A model generated the notes under the pieces. It did not search any database, was not told the origin of the DNA, and worked only from the letters and a program-made list of their open reading frames with translations. This document shows, in pieces, positions 1 to 5,752 of a stretch of 8,417 nucleotides of DNA (positions within the stretch are counted from its first letter, which is position 1; the number at the start of each line of letters is the position of its first letter). The stretch spans positions 1-8,417 of the forward strand of contig CABRGB010000069.1 of the NCBI GenBank assembly GCA_902470345.1. Reading direction: 5' to 3'. A program made the position numbers and the translations under genes. Source of the stretch: an uncultured Collinsella sp. GTDB lineage: Bacteria; Actinomycetota; Coriobacteriia; Coriobacteriales; Coriobacteriaceae.

Positions 1-9
1 GATTCATTA

Positions 10-47
10 ACCAACGATTGGTACAACCGTTCAAATCAAAAGAGGAG
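10..47 (+). promoter_or_regulatory. ilvD leader: small dyad and ribosome binding site
   Basis: AGAGGAG at 41-47 is a strong Shine-Dalgarno sequence, six bases before the ATG at 54, and it decides the start in preference to the upstream in-frame ATG at 18. At 10-22 lies a small dyad, ACCAA-CGA-TTGGT, five bases per arm. It could be an operator half or the tail of a longer leader structure, such as the T-box leaders often found on branched-chain amino-acid genes. The window begins too close to tell. Confidence 0.5.
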
Positions 48-53
48 AGCATC

Positions 54-1831
54 ATGGACGAGAAGACCAAGGCACAGATTCAGCAGGAGGCAGCCGACCT
101 GGTTGCCAAGCTGCAGCCGCGTTCCGGCAAGTTCCGCACCATCAGCCCCGAGATGGACCCGCTGCGTCTGGGCTCTGGCTGGTCCATCGAGGATCTGGAC
201 AAGCCGCAGGTCATTATCGAGTCGACGTTCGGCGACTCGCATCCGGGTTCTGCCGGCCTGTTTGAGTTGGTCGAGGAGGTCCGTGCCGGCGTTGCCGAGG
301 CTGGCGGTCATGGTGCCCGTTACTTCTGCACCGATATCTGCGACGGCGAGGCCCAGGGCCACGACGGCATCAACTACTCGCTGCCCAGTCGCGACATGAT
401 CGCCAACATGATCGAGATCCATGCCAAGGCCACCCCGTTCGACGCCGGCGTCTTTGTTGCCAGCTGCGATAAGGGCCTGCCTGCGAACCTTATGCCATGG
501 GCCGCATCAACATCCCCTCCATCGTCGTTACCGGCGGTGTCATGGATGCCGGTCCCGATCTGTTGACCCTGGAGCAGCTCGGCGCCATCTCGGCCCGCTA
601 TGAGCGCGGCGAGATTTCCCGCGAGGAGCTCGAGTTTGCCAAGCACAACGCATGCCCCAGCTGCGGCGCCTGCTCCTTTATGGGTACCGCCTCGACCATG
701 CAGGTTACCGCCGAGGCCCTGGGCCTTATGCTCCCCGGCACGGCTCTGCTGCCCGCAACCAGCTCCGATCTGCGTGAGTTTGCGCGCGAGGCTGGCCGTC
801 AGTCCGTGTGGCTCTCCGAGCACAACCTGTGCCCCCGCGACATCGTGACCAAGGAGTCCTTCGAGAATCTCATCATGGTCCACGGCGCCATCTCCGGTTC
901 CACCAACTCGCTGCTGCACATTCCCGCGATCGCCCGCGAGTTTGGCATCGAGATGTCCGCCGACGATTTCGATCGCCTGCACCGTGGCGCCCACTACCTG
1001 CTCAACGTTCGCCCCGCAGGCGAGTGGCCGGCGCAGTTCTTCTACTATGCGGGCGGCGTGCCGCGCATCATGGAGGAGATCAAGTCGATGCTCCACCTCG
1101 ACGTTATGACCGCCACCGGCAAGACTCTCGGCGAGAACCTCGAGGACCTCAAGAACAACGGTTACTACGAGAAGTGCGGTCGTTACCTTGAGAAGTGGAA
1201 TCTCAAGCGCGAGGACATCATCCGTCCGTTTGACCAGGCCTTCGGCACCGACGGTTCCATCGCCATCCTCCACGGCAATCTTGCTCCCGAGGGCGCGGTC
1301 GTCAAGCACACCGTCGTTCCGCGCGAGATGTTCCAGGCTACGCTCAAGGCCCGTCCGTTCGACTGCGAGGAGGACGCCATTCACGCCGTCCTGACGCACG
1401 AGGTCAAGCCCGGCGATGCCGTTATCATTCGCTATGAGGGACCCAAGGGTTCCGGTATGCCCGAGATGTTCTACACCACCGAAGCTATCGCCAGCGACCC
1501 CGAGCTGGGCGCGAGCATTGCCCTGATCACTGACGGCCGCTTCTCCGGCGCCTCCAAGGGCCCGGCTATCGGTCACGTTTCGCCCGAGGCTGCCGTGGGC
1601 GGTCCGATTGCCCTGATTGAGGAGGGCGACCTTATCCGAATCAACATCCCCGAGCGCTCGCTGTCCATCGTGGGCATCGCCGGCAAGGAGATGGAGCCGG
1701 CCGAGGTCGACGCCGTCCTGGCCGAGCGCCGAGCCGCTTGGAAGCCCAAGGCTAATCGTTACACCTCCGGCACGCTCAAGTTCTTTACCGAGCATGCAGT
1801 TTCCGCCATTCAGGGTGGCTACATGGAGTAG
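54..1831 (+). pseudogene. ilvD: IlvD/Edd family dehydratase (probable dihydroxy-acid dehydratase), frameshifted
   Basis: The IlvD/Edd family consists of Fe-S enzymes that remove water from 2,3-dihydroxy acids. IlvD makes the 2-keto acids that lead to valine, leucine and isoleucine. Residues 1-147 are read from 54. The rest is read one frame over from 497 to the TAG at 1829-1831. Restoring one base near 494 gives about 592 residues, normal for the family. Visible hallmarks are CDKGLP (Cys about 138), INIPSIVVTGG, CPSCGAC (Cys about 201, 204, 207), SGSTNSLLHIPA, IRYEGPKGSGMPEM and TDGRFSGA...IGHVSPEA near the C-terminus. The first cluster cysteine of PCN-type enzymes is absent (GDSHPGSAG), as in E. 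coli IlvD. CDKGLP, the MTATGKTLGENL-like stretch and the GGYME end also recall sugar-acid dehydratases such as YjhG, so a xylonate-type substrate is possible. No other ilv gene is in view. The break is either a real mutation or a base-calling error. Confidence 0.88.
491..499 (+). other. Frameshift site inside ilvD (one base missing)
   Basis: The sequence reads TATGCCATGG. Family logic expects Leu-Met-Ala-Met-Gly-Arg (CTT ATG GCC ATG GGC CGC), but one G of ATG-GCC is absent. The upstream frame carries on as Met-Pro-Trp until a stop at 566. The downstream frame resumes perfect IlvD sequence at the ATG at 497. There is no Shine-Dalgarno sequence before 497 and no heptameric slippery sequence, so neither reinitiation nor programmed shifting is suggested. 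Protein similarity is uninterrupted on both sides, which points to a very recent mutation or a sequencing or assembly error. Confidence 0.88.
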
Positions 1832-1838
1832 CGCCCAT

Positions 1839-1928
1839 GCGCATCAAATATCTCCTCTCATAGATGCGCGGCACAAAGAGCCTCGTGCCACGTCACCGGG
1901 GCGCGTTGTTCAGCGCCGCCGGGGCGCT
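1839..1928. other. Hairpins in the ilvD trailer
   Basis: Three dyads follow the ilvD stop: GCGCATC/GATGCGC (1839-1845 and 1863-1869, 17-nt loop), GGCAC/GTGCC (1870-1874 and 1885-1889) and AGCGCC/GGCGCT (1912-1917 and 1923-1928, 5-nt loop). None is followed by a run of T, so they are not standard intrinsic terminators. They may slow the polymerase or protect the mRNA 3' end. Confidence 0.35.
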
Positions 1929-1957
1929 CCACTCAAACGACAAGAGACGTCTTACGC

Positions 1958-1999
1958 AAGCGCCCGCGTCCGTGGATAAAACCACGGGCGTGGGCGCTT
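1958..1999. terminator. Long hairpin between convergent genes, probable bidirectional terminator
   Basis: Two 18-base arms (1958-1975 and 1982-1999) pair fully apart from two G-T wobbles, around the loop ATAAAA. The hairpin lies only four bases beyond the stop codon of the minus-strand ArsC-like gene and also serves as the end of the ilvD transcription unit. The tract after it on the plus strand is only moderately T-rich (CACTTTATT) and the minus-strand side has none. Termination is therefore inferred from stem strength and position between converging genes. Confidence 0.6.
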
Positions 2000-2003
2000 C
2001 ACT

Positions 2004-2345
2004 TTATTCCCAGCCCTTCCACACGTCAGGCTCGTAGCCAACGGTTGCCTGGCGGCCGTTGCGAACGATGGGCTCACGAAGAATCTGCTGGTTATCGAGC
2101 ACCTTTTCGAACTTCTGGTCGGCAGCAAGATACTGTACGAGCGCAACCGTGTCGGCATCTTTCGCCTTTGGATCGATCACAGCGTCGATCCCGCCGACGG
2201 CGCGCGCCACGCTTTCGAGCTCGCCTTTGCTCATCCCCTTTTCCTTCAAGTCGATGAACTGGAACTTCACACGACGTTCCTTGAAATAGCGCTGCGCCTT
2301 CTTAGTATCGAAGCTTTTCTTCGTGCCGAATATCTGGATGTTCAT
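2004..2345 (-). CDS. ArsC/Spx/YffB-like thioredoxin-fold protein lacking cysteines
   Basis: The 113-residue length is normal for the ArsC/Spx/YffB family, small thioredoxin-fold proteins that act as arsenate reductases (ArsC) or RNA polymerase-binding regulators (Spx). The N-terminus IQIFGTKKSFDTKKAQRYFKE aligns with the family's first strand and redox loop. The later LREPIVRNGRQATVGY matches the R-P-I-V...G...GY end region. The usual CxxC/CxxS position reads S11-F-D-T14, and no cysteine occurs anywhere. Thiol-based arsenate reduction or a redox switch is therefore not possible by the known mechanism. A binding or regulatory role is more likely, but that is inference. The ATG at 2345 is preceded on its strand by AAGGCGG as a ribosome site. 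The gene stands alone and is followed at once by the 1958-1999 hairpin. Confidence 0.82.
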   Translation of the reverse strand: MNIQIFGTKKSFDTKKAQRYFKERRVKFQFIDLKEKGMSKGELESVARAVGGIDAVIDPKAKDADTVALVQYLAADQKFEKVLDNQQILREPIVRNGRQATVGYEPDVWKGWE

Positions 2346-2629
2346 ACGTACCGCCTTCGCTCAATTCTCGTCCGTCCATGATACGACAAGGGAGCCGAGC
2401 AAAAACAGAGCAGGCGGAGATGGAGGAGGACGGCGACCGACCGTCGGCAAGAGTCGGCCGGATCGGACTGGCGCCCAGCGCGCGCCGGCGACACGCTCGC
2501 AGCTGCACACATAGCCGATGTACAAGCTCGCCGCGGCGTTCCCTCGCCCCGCGGTGTGGCGATAGAGAAGCACGCCACCCGTCAACGATGGCGCCTCGGT
2601 GAAGAAAATCAACGTCTGGGTTGCATCCC
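2346..2629. other. Intergenic stretch without a convincing gene
   Basis: About 280 bases lie between the minus-strand ArsC-like gene and the efflux-operon promoter. Several open frames of 60-80 codons cross it on both strands. They overlap one another, have low-complexity Arg/Ala/Ser-rich translations and lack good ribosome sites, so they are not called. The only structure seen is the 11-base dyad CCGAC-C-GTCGG at 2437-2447, a possible operator. A weak minus-strand -10-like TATCAT near 2380 could serve the ArsC-like gene. Confidence 0.4.
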
Positions 2630-2658
2630 TTGAAAGGGGCGAAGACGGCTGCTAGAAT
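2630..2658 (+). promoter_or_regulatory. Sigma70/SigA-type promoter of the leader-MFS-CBS operon
   Basis: The -35 box TTGAAA (2630-2635) and -10 box TAGAAT (2653-2658) are separated by exactly 17 bases. Each box differs from consensus at one position. This is the best promoter match noticed in the window. Transcription would start near 2665-2668, only a few bases before the ATG of the leader frame at 2670 and about 200 bases before the transporter start. Confidence 0.7.
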
Positions 2659-2669
2659 ACCTCCCCGCT

Positions 2670-2783
2670 ATGAAGGATTTGACCAAAGCATACATCGCAA
2701 TTCGGCGGCCCCTGGTATACGGGGCCTCTCCTGTTGTTCCCCAAGTGCGCTCTGAGCAGCCGCTTTCTTCCTGTCGTATCTGA
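2670..2783 (+). CDS. Putative 37-residue leader peptide upstream of the MFS gene
   Basis: An ATG at 2670, eleven bases past the -10 box, opens a frame of 37 codons ending in TGA at 2781-2783. The peptide begins MKDLTKAYIAIRRPLVYGAS and ends SSCRI. It has no Shine-Dalgarno sequence. With a start site near 2665-2668 it would be almost leaderless, a mode common in Actinomycetota. Codons 13-19 lie in a GGCCCC/GGGGCC hairpin, and the stop codon touches the foot of the next hairpin at 2783-2803. The transporter starts 82 bases later. This is the layout of ribosome-mediated attenuation seen before drug-resistance and efflux genes. The peptide resembles no leader I recognise. Existence and function are inferred from arrangement, not homology, and a chance open frame remains possible. 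Confidence 0.4.
   Translation: MKDLTKAYIAIRRPLVYGASPVVPQVRSEQPLSSCRI
2707..2726 (+). promoter_or_regulatory. Hairpin within the leader frame
   Basis: GGCCCC (2707-2712) pairs perfectly with GGGGCC (2721-2726) around the 8-base loop TGGTATAC. It lies inside the leader reading frame, so a translating ribosome would melt it. The sequence after it (TCTCCTGTTGTT) is pyrimidine-rich but not a T-run, so this is more likely a pause or switch element than a terminator. Confidence 0.45.
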
Positions 2784-2803
2784 TGCACGCATAGCACGTG
2801 CAT
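2783..2803 (+). promoter_or_regulatory. Hairpin at the leader stop codon, candidate attenuator
   Basis: ATGCACG (2783-2789) pairs perfectly with CGTGCAT (2797-2803) around a 7-base loop, followed by GTTATTTC. The first base of the stem is the last base of the leader TGA, so a ribosome paused late in the leader would block it. It could act as a weak terminator or as a structure gating the transporter. A further short stem, CGCC-TTC-GGCG, lies at about 2827-2837, before the AAGGA ribosome site at 2856-2860. Confidence 0.42.
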
Positions 2804-2865
2804 GTTATTTCGCCCGTGGGCCGGTGCGCCTTCGGCGAAGAATCGAATAGATACGAAGGAAGCTT

Positions 2866-4305
2866 ATGTCTGATAATTGTACGGTCGCGCCCGCCAATGG
2901 GCGCATTACCGGTACCCAGATCCGCATCGTCGCGGTCGTCGTCCTGGGTGCCTTCTTGGCGCTACTGAACCAAACGGTGATGTCGCCTGCGCTGCCGGTC
3001 ATCATGTCCGATTTCGCCATCGATGCCTCGACTGCCCAGTGGATCATGTCCATATACCCGCTGGTGAGCGGCATCATGGTCCCCGTTTCGGCGTTCCTTA
3101 TCGACAAGTTCAGCACCCGCGCGCTATTCTTCGGGGCGACGCTGGTGTTCGCGCTGGGCACGCTGCTGTGCGCCGCAGCCCCTGATTTCCTGTTCCTCAT
3201 CATCGGTCGCGTGTTGCAAGCGGCGGGCTCAGGCGTGCTCATGCCGCTTGTCTCGGTGGTTCCCATGCTGGTGTTCCCCGTCGAGAAACGAGGAACGGCT
3301 ATGGGCATGGCGGGCATCGTCATGTCGGCGGGTCCCGCGGTCGGCCCCGTCGTAGGCGGTGCGGTGATCGACACGTACGGCTGGCGCACCATGATCGGCG
3401 CCATCGTCCCCCTCGCAATTCTCGTGCTGGTGCTGGGCGTGTTCATGCTGAAAAACGTGGGCGAGCTGAAGAACCCCAAGCTCGACCTGCCCTCGGTCGC
3501 CCTCTCCACCATCGCCTTCGGCGGACTTCTCTACGGGTTCTCGAGCGCCTCGTCGATGGGTTGGGGCAACCCCGTGGTGCTCGGCTCGATCGTCGCGGGT
3601 GTCGTGTGCTTGGTGCTGTTCGTCGTACGCCAGGGCAAAATCGAGGACCCGCTGCTTCAACTGGGCACGCTCAAGACGCGCGAGTTCCGCGTGGCCGCCA
3701 TCATCGTCACGCTCATCAACGCCGCATGCCTGGTCACCAACACGCTGTTGCCGTTGCTGCTGCAAACCTCGCTTGGCGCTTCGGCCTTCGAAACCGGCAT
3801 GGCCATGCTTCCCGCCGCGGCGGTGGGCATCATCATCAGCCCTATCTCCGGCGTGGTGTTCGACAAGTTCGGTCCGCGTGCCATCTCGATCGTCGGCCTG
3901 GCCCTCATGACCGGCGCCCTGTTTCTGCTCTCGCTTTCGACGGTAAACACGCCCATCTTGGTGGTTGCGCTGTTCTGCATGCTGCAGTCCGCCGGCCAGT
4001 CGCTCGCGAACATGCCGGTGAACACATGGGGTGTCAATGCCTTGAAAAATGACATGATCGCCCACGGCAACGCCATCGCGAACACCGGCCGCCAGGTCGC
4101 CGGCGGTTTGTGCACGGCGCTCATCATCACGGTCATGACAAGCGTCACCGCGTCGGCCGGCGTCGATGCGAGCATCCAAGTAGCCACCGCCGTGGGCGCG
4201 GGCATCGCTTACAAGGTGTGCGCGGCAATCGGCCTCGTTTCCCTTATCTGCGCCATATTCAGCGTGCGCACCAAGAAAACCGCACCGAAAACGAAGGAGG
4301 CATAA
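2866..4305 (+). CDS. MFS drug:H+ antiporter, DHA2 (EmrB/QacA/LmrB-like), 14 TM
   Basis: An inner-membrane, proton-driven efflux pump of 479 residues, the usual size for 14-helix DHA2 members. The first helix, near 18-38, is followed by the family signature LNQTVMSPALP (34-44), which has Asn-Gln in place of Asp as in LmrB/FarB-type pumps. A motif A-like loop (FLIDKFSTR, 77-85) and RVLQAAGSG (115-123) come next. Motif C, GMAGIVMSAGPAVGPVVGG (147-165), is the hallmark of antiporters. Hydrophobic helices continue to a short Lys-rich cytoplasmic tail. The substrate cannot be read from the sequence; lipophilic drugs, bile salts or lincosamide-like compounds are typical of relatives. The ATG at 2866 follows AAGGA at 2856-2860. 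The gene is probably expressed from the 2630-2658 promoter through the leader frame, and is tightly followed by a CBS-domain gene. Confidence 0.92.
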   Translation: MSDNCTVAPANGRITGTQIRIVAVVVLGAFLALLNQTVMSPALPVIMSDFAIDASTAQWIMSIYPLVSGIMVPVSAFLIDKFSTRALFFGATLVFALGTLLCAAAPDFLFLIIGRVLQAAGSGVLMPLVSVVPMLVFPVEKRGTAMGMAGIVMSAGPAVGPVVGGAVIDTYGWRTMIGAIVPLAILVLVLGVFMLKNVGELKNPKLDLPSVALSTIAFGGLLYGFSSASSMGWGNPVVLGSIVAGVVCLVLFVVRQGKIEDPLLQLGTLKTREFRVAAIIVTLINAACLVTNTLLPLLLQTSLGASAFETGMAMLPAAAVGIIISPISGVVFDKFGPRAISIVGLALMTGALFLLSLSTVNTPILVVALFCMLQSAGQSLANMPVNTWGVNALKNDMIAHGNAIANTGRQVAGGLCTALIITVMTSVTASAGVDASIQVATAVGAGIAYKVCAAIGLVSLICAIFSVRTKKTAPKTKEA

Positions 4306-4308
4306 GCG

Positions 4309-4815
4309 ATGTCCGAGATTCTGTCCGAGCGCATCCCGCTCGAGCTCGAGGGGACGCCCGTTTCGAGCATCATGATTGAAGAGCCGTTCACCTGCACGCA
4401 GGATTGCACGATTTCCGACGTGGTGCGCATGCTCGCCGAAAACGAGGTGAGCAGCATGCCCGTAATCGATGAGCGCAACCAGGTGGTCGGGTTCATCTCC
4501 GACGGCGATGTCATGGGAGCCATCGCGCAGCATCGCGCTCACACCATCTTCACGGGCGGCGACGCGTCCATGCTGTACTTCGACGATCAGAGCCTTGAGC
4601 AGCGCATCGAAGACCTGAAGGATCGCTGCGTCATGGATTTCGCGACGCGCCAGGTAGTGTGTGCCCGTCCCGAGCAGAGCATCGCCCGCGTCGCCGCGCT
4701 GCTGGCGAAGAAGAAGTTCAAGAAGCTTCCTGTGGTTGATGACGAGGGCAAACTCGTGGGGGTCATCCGCCGCTCCGCCATCACCAAATACATCTTCGGC
4801 ATCCTTTTCCAATAG
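4309..4815 (+). CDS. Tandem CBS-domain protein
   Basis: A 168-residue soluble protein made of little more than two CBS domains. The first is near 17-75 (SSIMIEEPFTCTQDCTISDVV...SSMPVIDERNQVVGFISDGDV) and the second near 107-163 (QVVCARPEQSIARVAALLAKKKFKKLPVVDD...LVGVIRRSAI). A charged linker of about 30 residues separates them. CBS pairs (Bateman modules) bind AMP, ATP, SAM, NADH or c-di-AMP and regulate attached or partner proteins; the ligand here is unknown. The ATG lies 3 nt after the MFS stop, and its AAGGAGG ribosome site (4294-4300) sits inside the last codons of the MFS gene. The two are therefore probably translationally coupled. A role in sensing for the pump, or for a different partner, is inference from that coupling. 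Confidence 0.88.
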   Translation: MSEILSERIPLELEGTPVSSIMIEEPFTCTQDCTISDVVRMLAENEVSSMPVIDERNQVVGFISDGDVMGAIAQHRAHTIFTGGDASMLYFDDQSLEQRIEDLKDRCVMDFATRQVVCARPEQSIARVAALLAKKKFKKLPVVDDEGKLVGVIRRSAITKYIFGILFQ

Positions 4816-4843
4816 GGGCAGGTCGCACTTGAGGCGAACATCT

Positions 4844-4909
4844 CGAGGCATCGAGCCAGCAACTGGACCAGACAACCTTGACACGCACGCGCTTTCCCTC
4901 GATGCTTCG
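4844..4909. repeat. Inverted repeat with 42-base spacer downstream of the CBS gene
   Basis: CGAGGCATCGAG (4844-4855) pairs with CTCGATGCTTCG (4898-4909) over 12 positions with a single G-U. The left arm can also fold on itself (CTCGA-GGCA-TCGAG, 4842-4855), so two alternative structures compete. This is switch-like geometry, but the sequence matches no riboswitch class I recognise. No T-run follows either fold. Confidence 0.45.
4878..4906 (+). promoter_or_regulatory. Possible promoter for the MGMT-like gene
   Basis: A perfect -35 box TTGACA (4878-4883) is followed after 17 bases by GATGCT, a poor -10 with only three of six consensus positions. It overlaps the right arm of the inverted repeat at 4844-4909, so folding or a bound protein could affect it. 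The gene starts about 80 bases downstream. Confidence 0.35.
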
Positions 4910-4918
4910 GTAAGGGGA

Positions 4919-4935
4919 GCTGCGAAAATCGCAGC
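4919..4935 (+). other. Short perfect hairpin in the leader of the MGMT-like gene
   Basis: GCTGCGA (4919-4925) pairs perfectly with TCGCAGC (4929-4935) around AAA. It would lie in the 5' untranslated region of the MGMT-like gene if the 4878-4906 promoter is used. It has no T-run, so it is not a terminator. Together with the inverted repeat just upstream it makes this 174-base gap unusually structured. Confidence 0.4.
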
Positions 4936-4989
4936 ACGGGTGATCGGCGCCGCGCCCCCGAAGGCAAAAGCGAACACGGGAGCGATACG

Positions 4990-5298
4990 ATGGGAAAAGT
5001 CCTGGACGAAGATTTGGTTTATGAGATTCTCTCCGTCGTGGCAGAGATTCCGGCGGGATGCGTCGCCTCGTACGGTCAGATAGCGCGCCTCATCGGCAGG
5101 GAGAAAAACTCTCGCCTGGTCGGAGCGGTGCTGAGCGAGGCGGATCGCTACGGCGATTATCCCTGCCACCGCGTCGTCAACCACGCGGGACGCCTCGCGC
5201 CAAACTTCCCCGACCAGCGAGCACTACTGACGGAGGAAGGAGTCGCCTTCCGAGACAACGGCTGCGTCGACATGAAAAAGCACCAGTGGAACGAGTAG
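4990..5298 (+). CDS. Single-domain MGMT/ATL-like DNA alkyl-damage protein
   Basis: A 102-residue protein equal to the C-terminal DNA-binding domain of O6-methylguanine-DNA methyltransferases, without their N-terminal domain. Visible are VYEILSVVAEIPAGCVASYGQIA (helix-turn-helix with the base-flipping Tyr28), SRLVGAVL (Arg42 at the arginine-finger position) and YPCHRVVNHAGRL. In true MGMT the PCHR cysteine accepts the alkyl group. In alkyltransferase-like proteins (ATL) of this short length it is usually Trp. Here Cys59 is kept, so the protein may still transfer alkyl groups or may bind damage and recruit nucleotide excision repair; the sequence does not decide. GGGAG at 4978-4982 serves as ribosome site for the ATG at 4990. 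The gene appears to be a single-gene unit. Confidence 0.85.
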   Translation: MGKVLDEDLVYEILSVVAEIPAGCVASYGQIARLIGREKNSRLVGAVLSEADRYGDYPCHRVVNHAGRLAPNFPDQRALLTEEGVAFRDNGCVDMKKHQWNE

Positions 5299-5515
5299 CC
5301 AGGCAGCGTAGCGTCGAAAGGAGCGACGCCACGGGGAACGACCTGCGCCCCGCCGCCGGACAACCTATGGCAAAGTGACACGTCCCACAAAGAGCGGCGC
5401 ACCAGTACGAGACACGACTGCGACGTAAAAAGACCCTATGATACTCGTAAGCATCTATCTGATTGCCCGCCTCGAGGTACCCAAAGAACGAGAGATGCCG
5501 AAACCCCTAGACAAA
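5299..5515. other. Intergenic region after the MGMT-like gene
   Basis: About 217 bases with no gene that I can support. A small hairpin, GCGTCG-7-CGACGC, at 5311-5329 is the only structure close to the stop codon and may end the MGMT-like transcript, although no T-run follows. A plus-strand open frame beginning at 5438 runs across the antisense of the tRNA fragment and is rejected. Confidence 0.4.
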
Positions 5516-5548
5516 GAAAAAGGTCGGGAGCTTTTATGCTTCCGACCT
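5516..5548 (-). terminator. Intrinsic terminator downstream of the tRNA-Met remnant
   Basis: On the minus strand an 11-base stem (AGGTCGGAAGC with GCTCCCGACCT, one A-C mismatch, loop ATAAAA) is followed directly by TTTTTC. It begins ten bases past the tRNA 3' end and is the expected native terminator of the original tRNA gene. This supports the view that the DNA left of 5558 is host chromosome. Confidence 0.8.
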
Positions 5549-5557
5549 GAAGTTTCA

Positions 5558-5602
5558 TGGTCGCGGGGGACGGATTTGAACCACCGACCTTCGGGTTATG
5601 AG
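5558..5602 (-). tRNA. Partial tRNA-Met(CAT), initiator type, 3' part only (attachment-site copy)
   Basis: Read on the minus strand: anticodon loop CTCATAA with anticodon CAT (5596-5602), 3' anticodon-stem strand CCCGA, variable loop AGGTC, T-stem GGTGG/CCGTC around TTCAAAT, 3' acceptor strand CCCCGCG, discriminator A and encoded CCA (5558-5560). The run of C in the anticodon stem and close agreement with bacterial tRNA-fMet over the anticodon-to-variable region point to the initiator. Position 72 is G rather than the usual A or U, so elongator identity is not fully excluded. Everything 5' of position 32 is missing: the next bases (GTCGC) do not pair with CCCGA. This is a 3' copy left by site-specific integration, not a working tRNA. 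Confidence 0.85.
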
Positions 5603-5606
5603 GTCG
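5585..5606. other. Integrase crossover core (att site) in the anticodon loop
   Basis: Identity to the tRNA ends at the 5' base of the anticodon loop. The same spot is bracketed by the inverted hexamers CGACCT (5585-5590) and AGGTCG (5601-5606) with ten bases between them. This is the shape of core-type sites for a tyrosine recombinase, two inverted binding sites around the overlap region. Host sequence lies to the left and element sequence to the right. The partner site, next to the full tRNA, is not in the window. Confidence 0.65.
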
Positions 5607-5631
5607 CTACGACGTTGTTTCATTCAGACAT

Positions 5632-5731
5632 TTCGACCCAAATTGAAGTCAATATAACTCCAGGTCATTTGATGTTTTCATAGATTTACGAAAGAAAAGT
5701 ACGCGGAATAATTCGACCCAAATTCGACCCA
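5632..5731 (+). repeat. TTCGACCC direct repeats, candidate integrase arm sites
   Basis: TTCGACCCAAATT occurs at 5632-5644 and 5712-5724, exactly 80 bases apart. A third copy of TTCGACCCA at 5723-5731 shares two bases with the second. They lie within 130 bases of the crossover core in a stretch much richer in A+T than its surroundings. Tyrosine integrases with an N-terminal arm-binding domain recognise direct repeats placed like this. The assignment rests on position and geometry. Confidence 0.6.
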
Positions 5732-5752
5732 CAACGAGCTTGAAAGCGGTCA

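Noticed and set aside
374..1795. 473-codon open frame on the minus strand opposite ilvD
   Set aside because: It is the antisense of a strongly conserved enzyme in high-GC DNA; the translation is Gly/Ala/Leu/Asp-rich without domain signatures.
497..1831. Independent gene starting at the ATG at 497
   Set aside because: It lacks a Shine-Dalgarno sequence and begins in mid-domain; it is the second part of the frameshifted dehydratase.
2302..2612. Several overlapping 60-80 codon frames in the gap between the ArsC-like gene and the efflux promoter
   Set aside because: They overlap on both strands, lack ribosome sites and have low-complexity translations.
4816..4989. Known riboswitch (cobalamin, SAM, TPP, glycine and others considered)
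   Set aside because: No conserved core sequence of those classes was found; only generic stems are present.
3229..5184. 651-codon open frame on the minus strand opposite the MFS, CBS and MGMT-like genes
   Set aside because: It crosses three well-supported plus-strand genes and their spacers, is rich in His/Arg/Asp/Gly as codon-mirror frames are, and has no recognisable motif.
5438..5683. 81-codon plus-strand frame
   Set aside because: It runs through the tRNA terminator and the antisense of the tRNA fragment; its RGTDLNHRPSGYE stretch is the familiar false translation of a tRNA 3' end.
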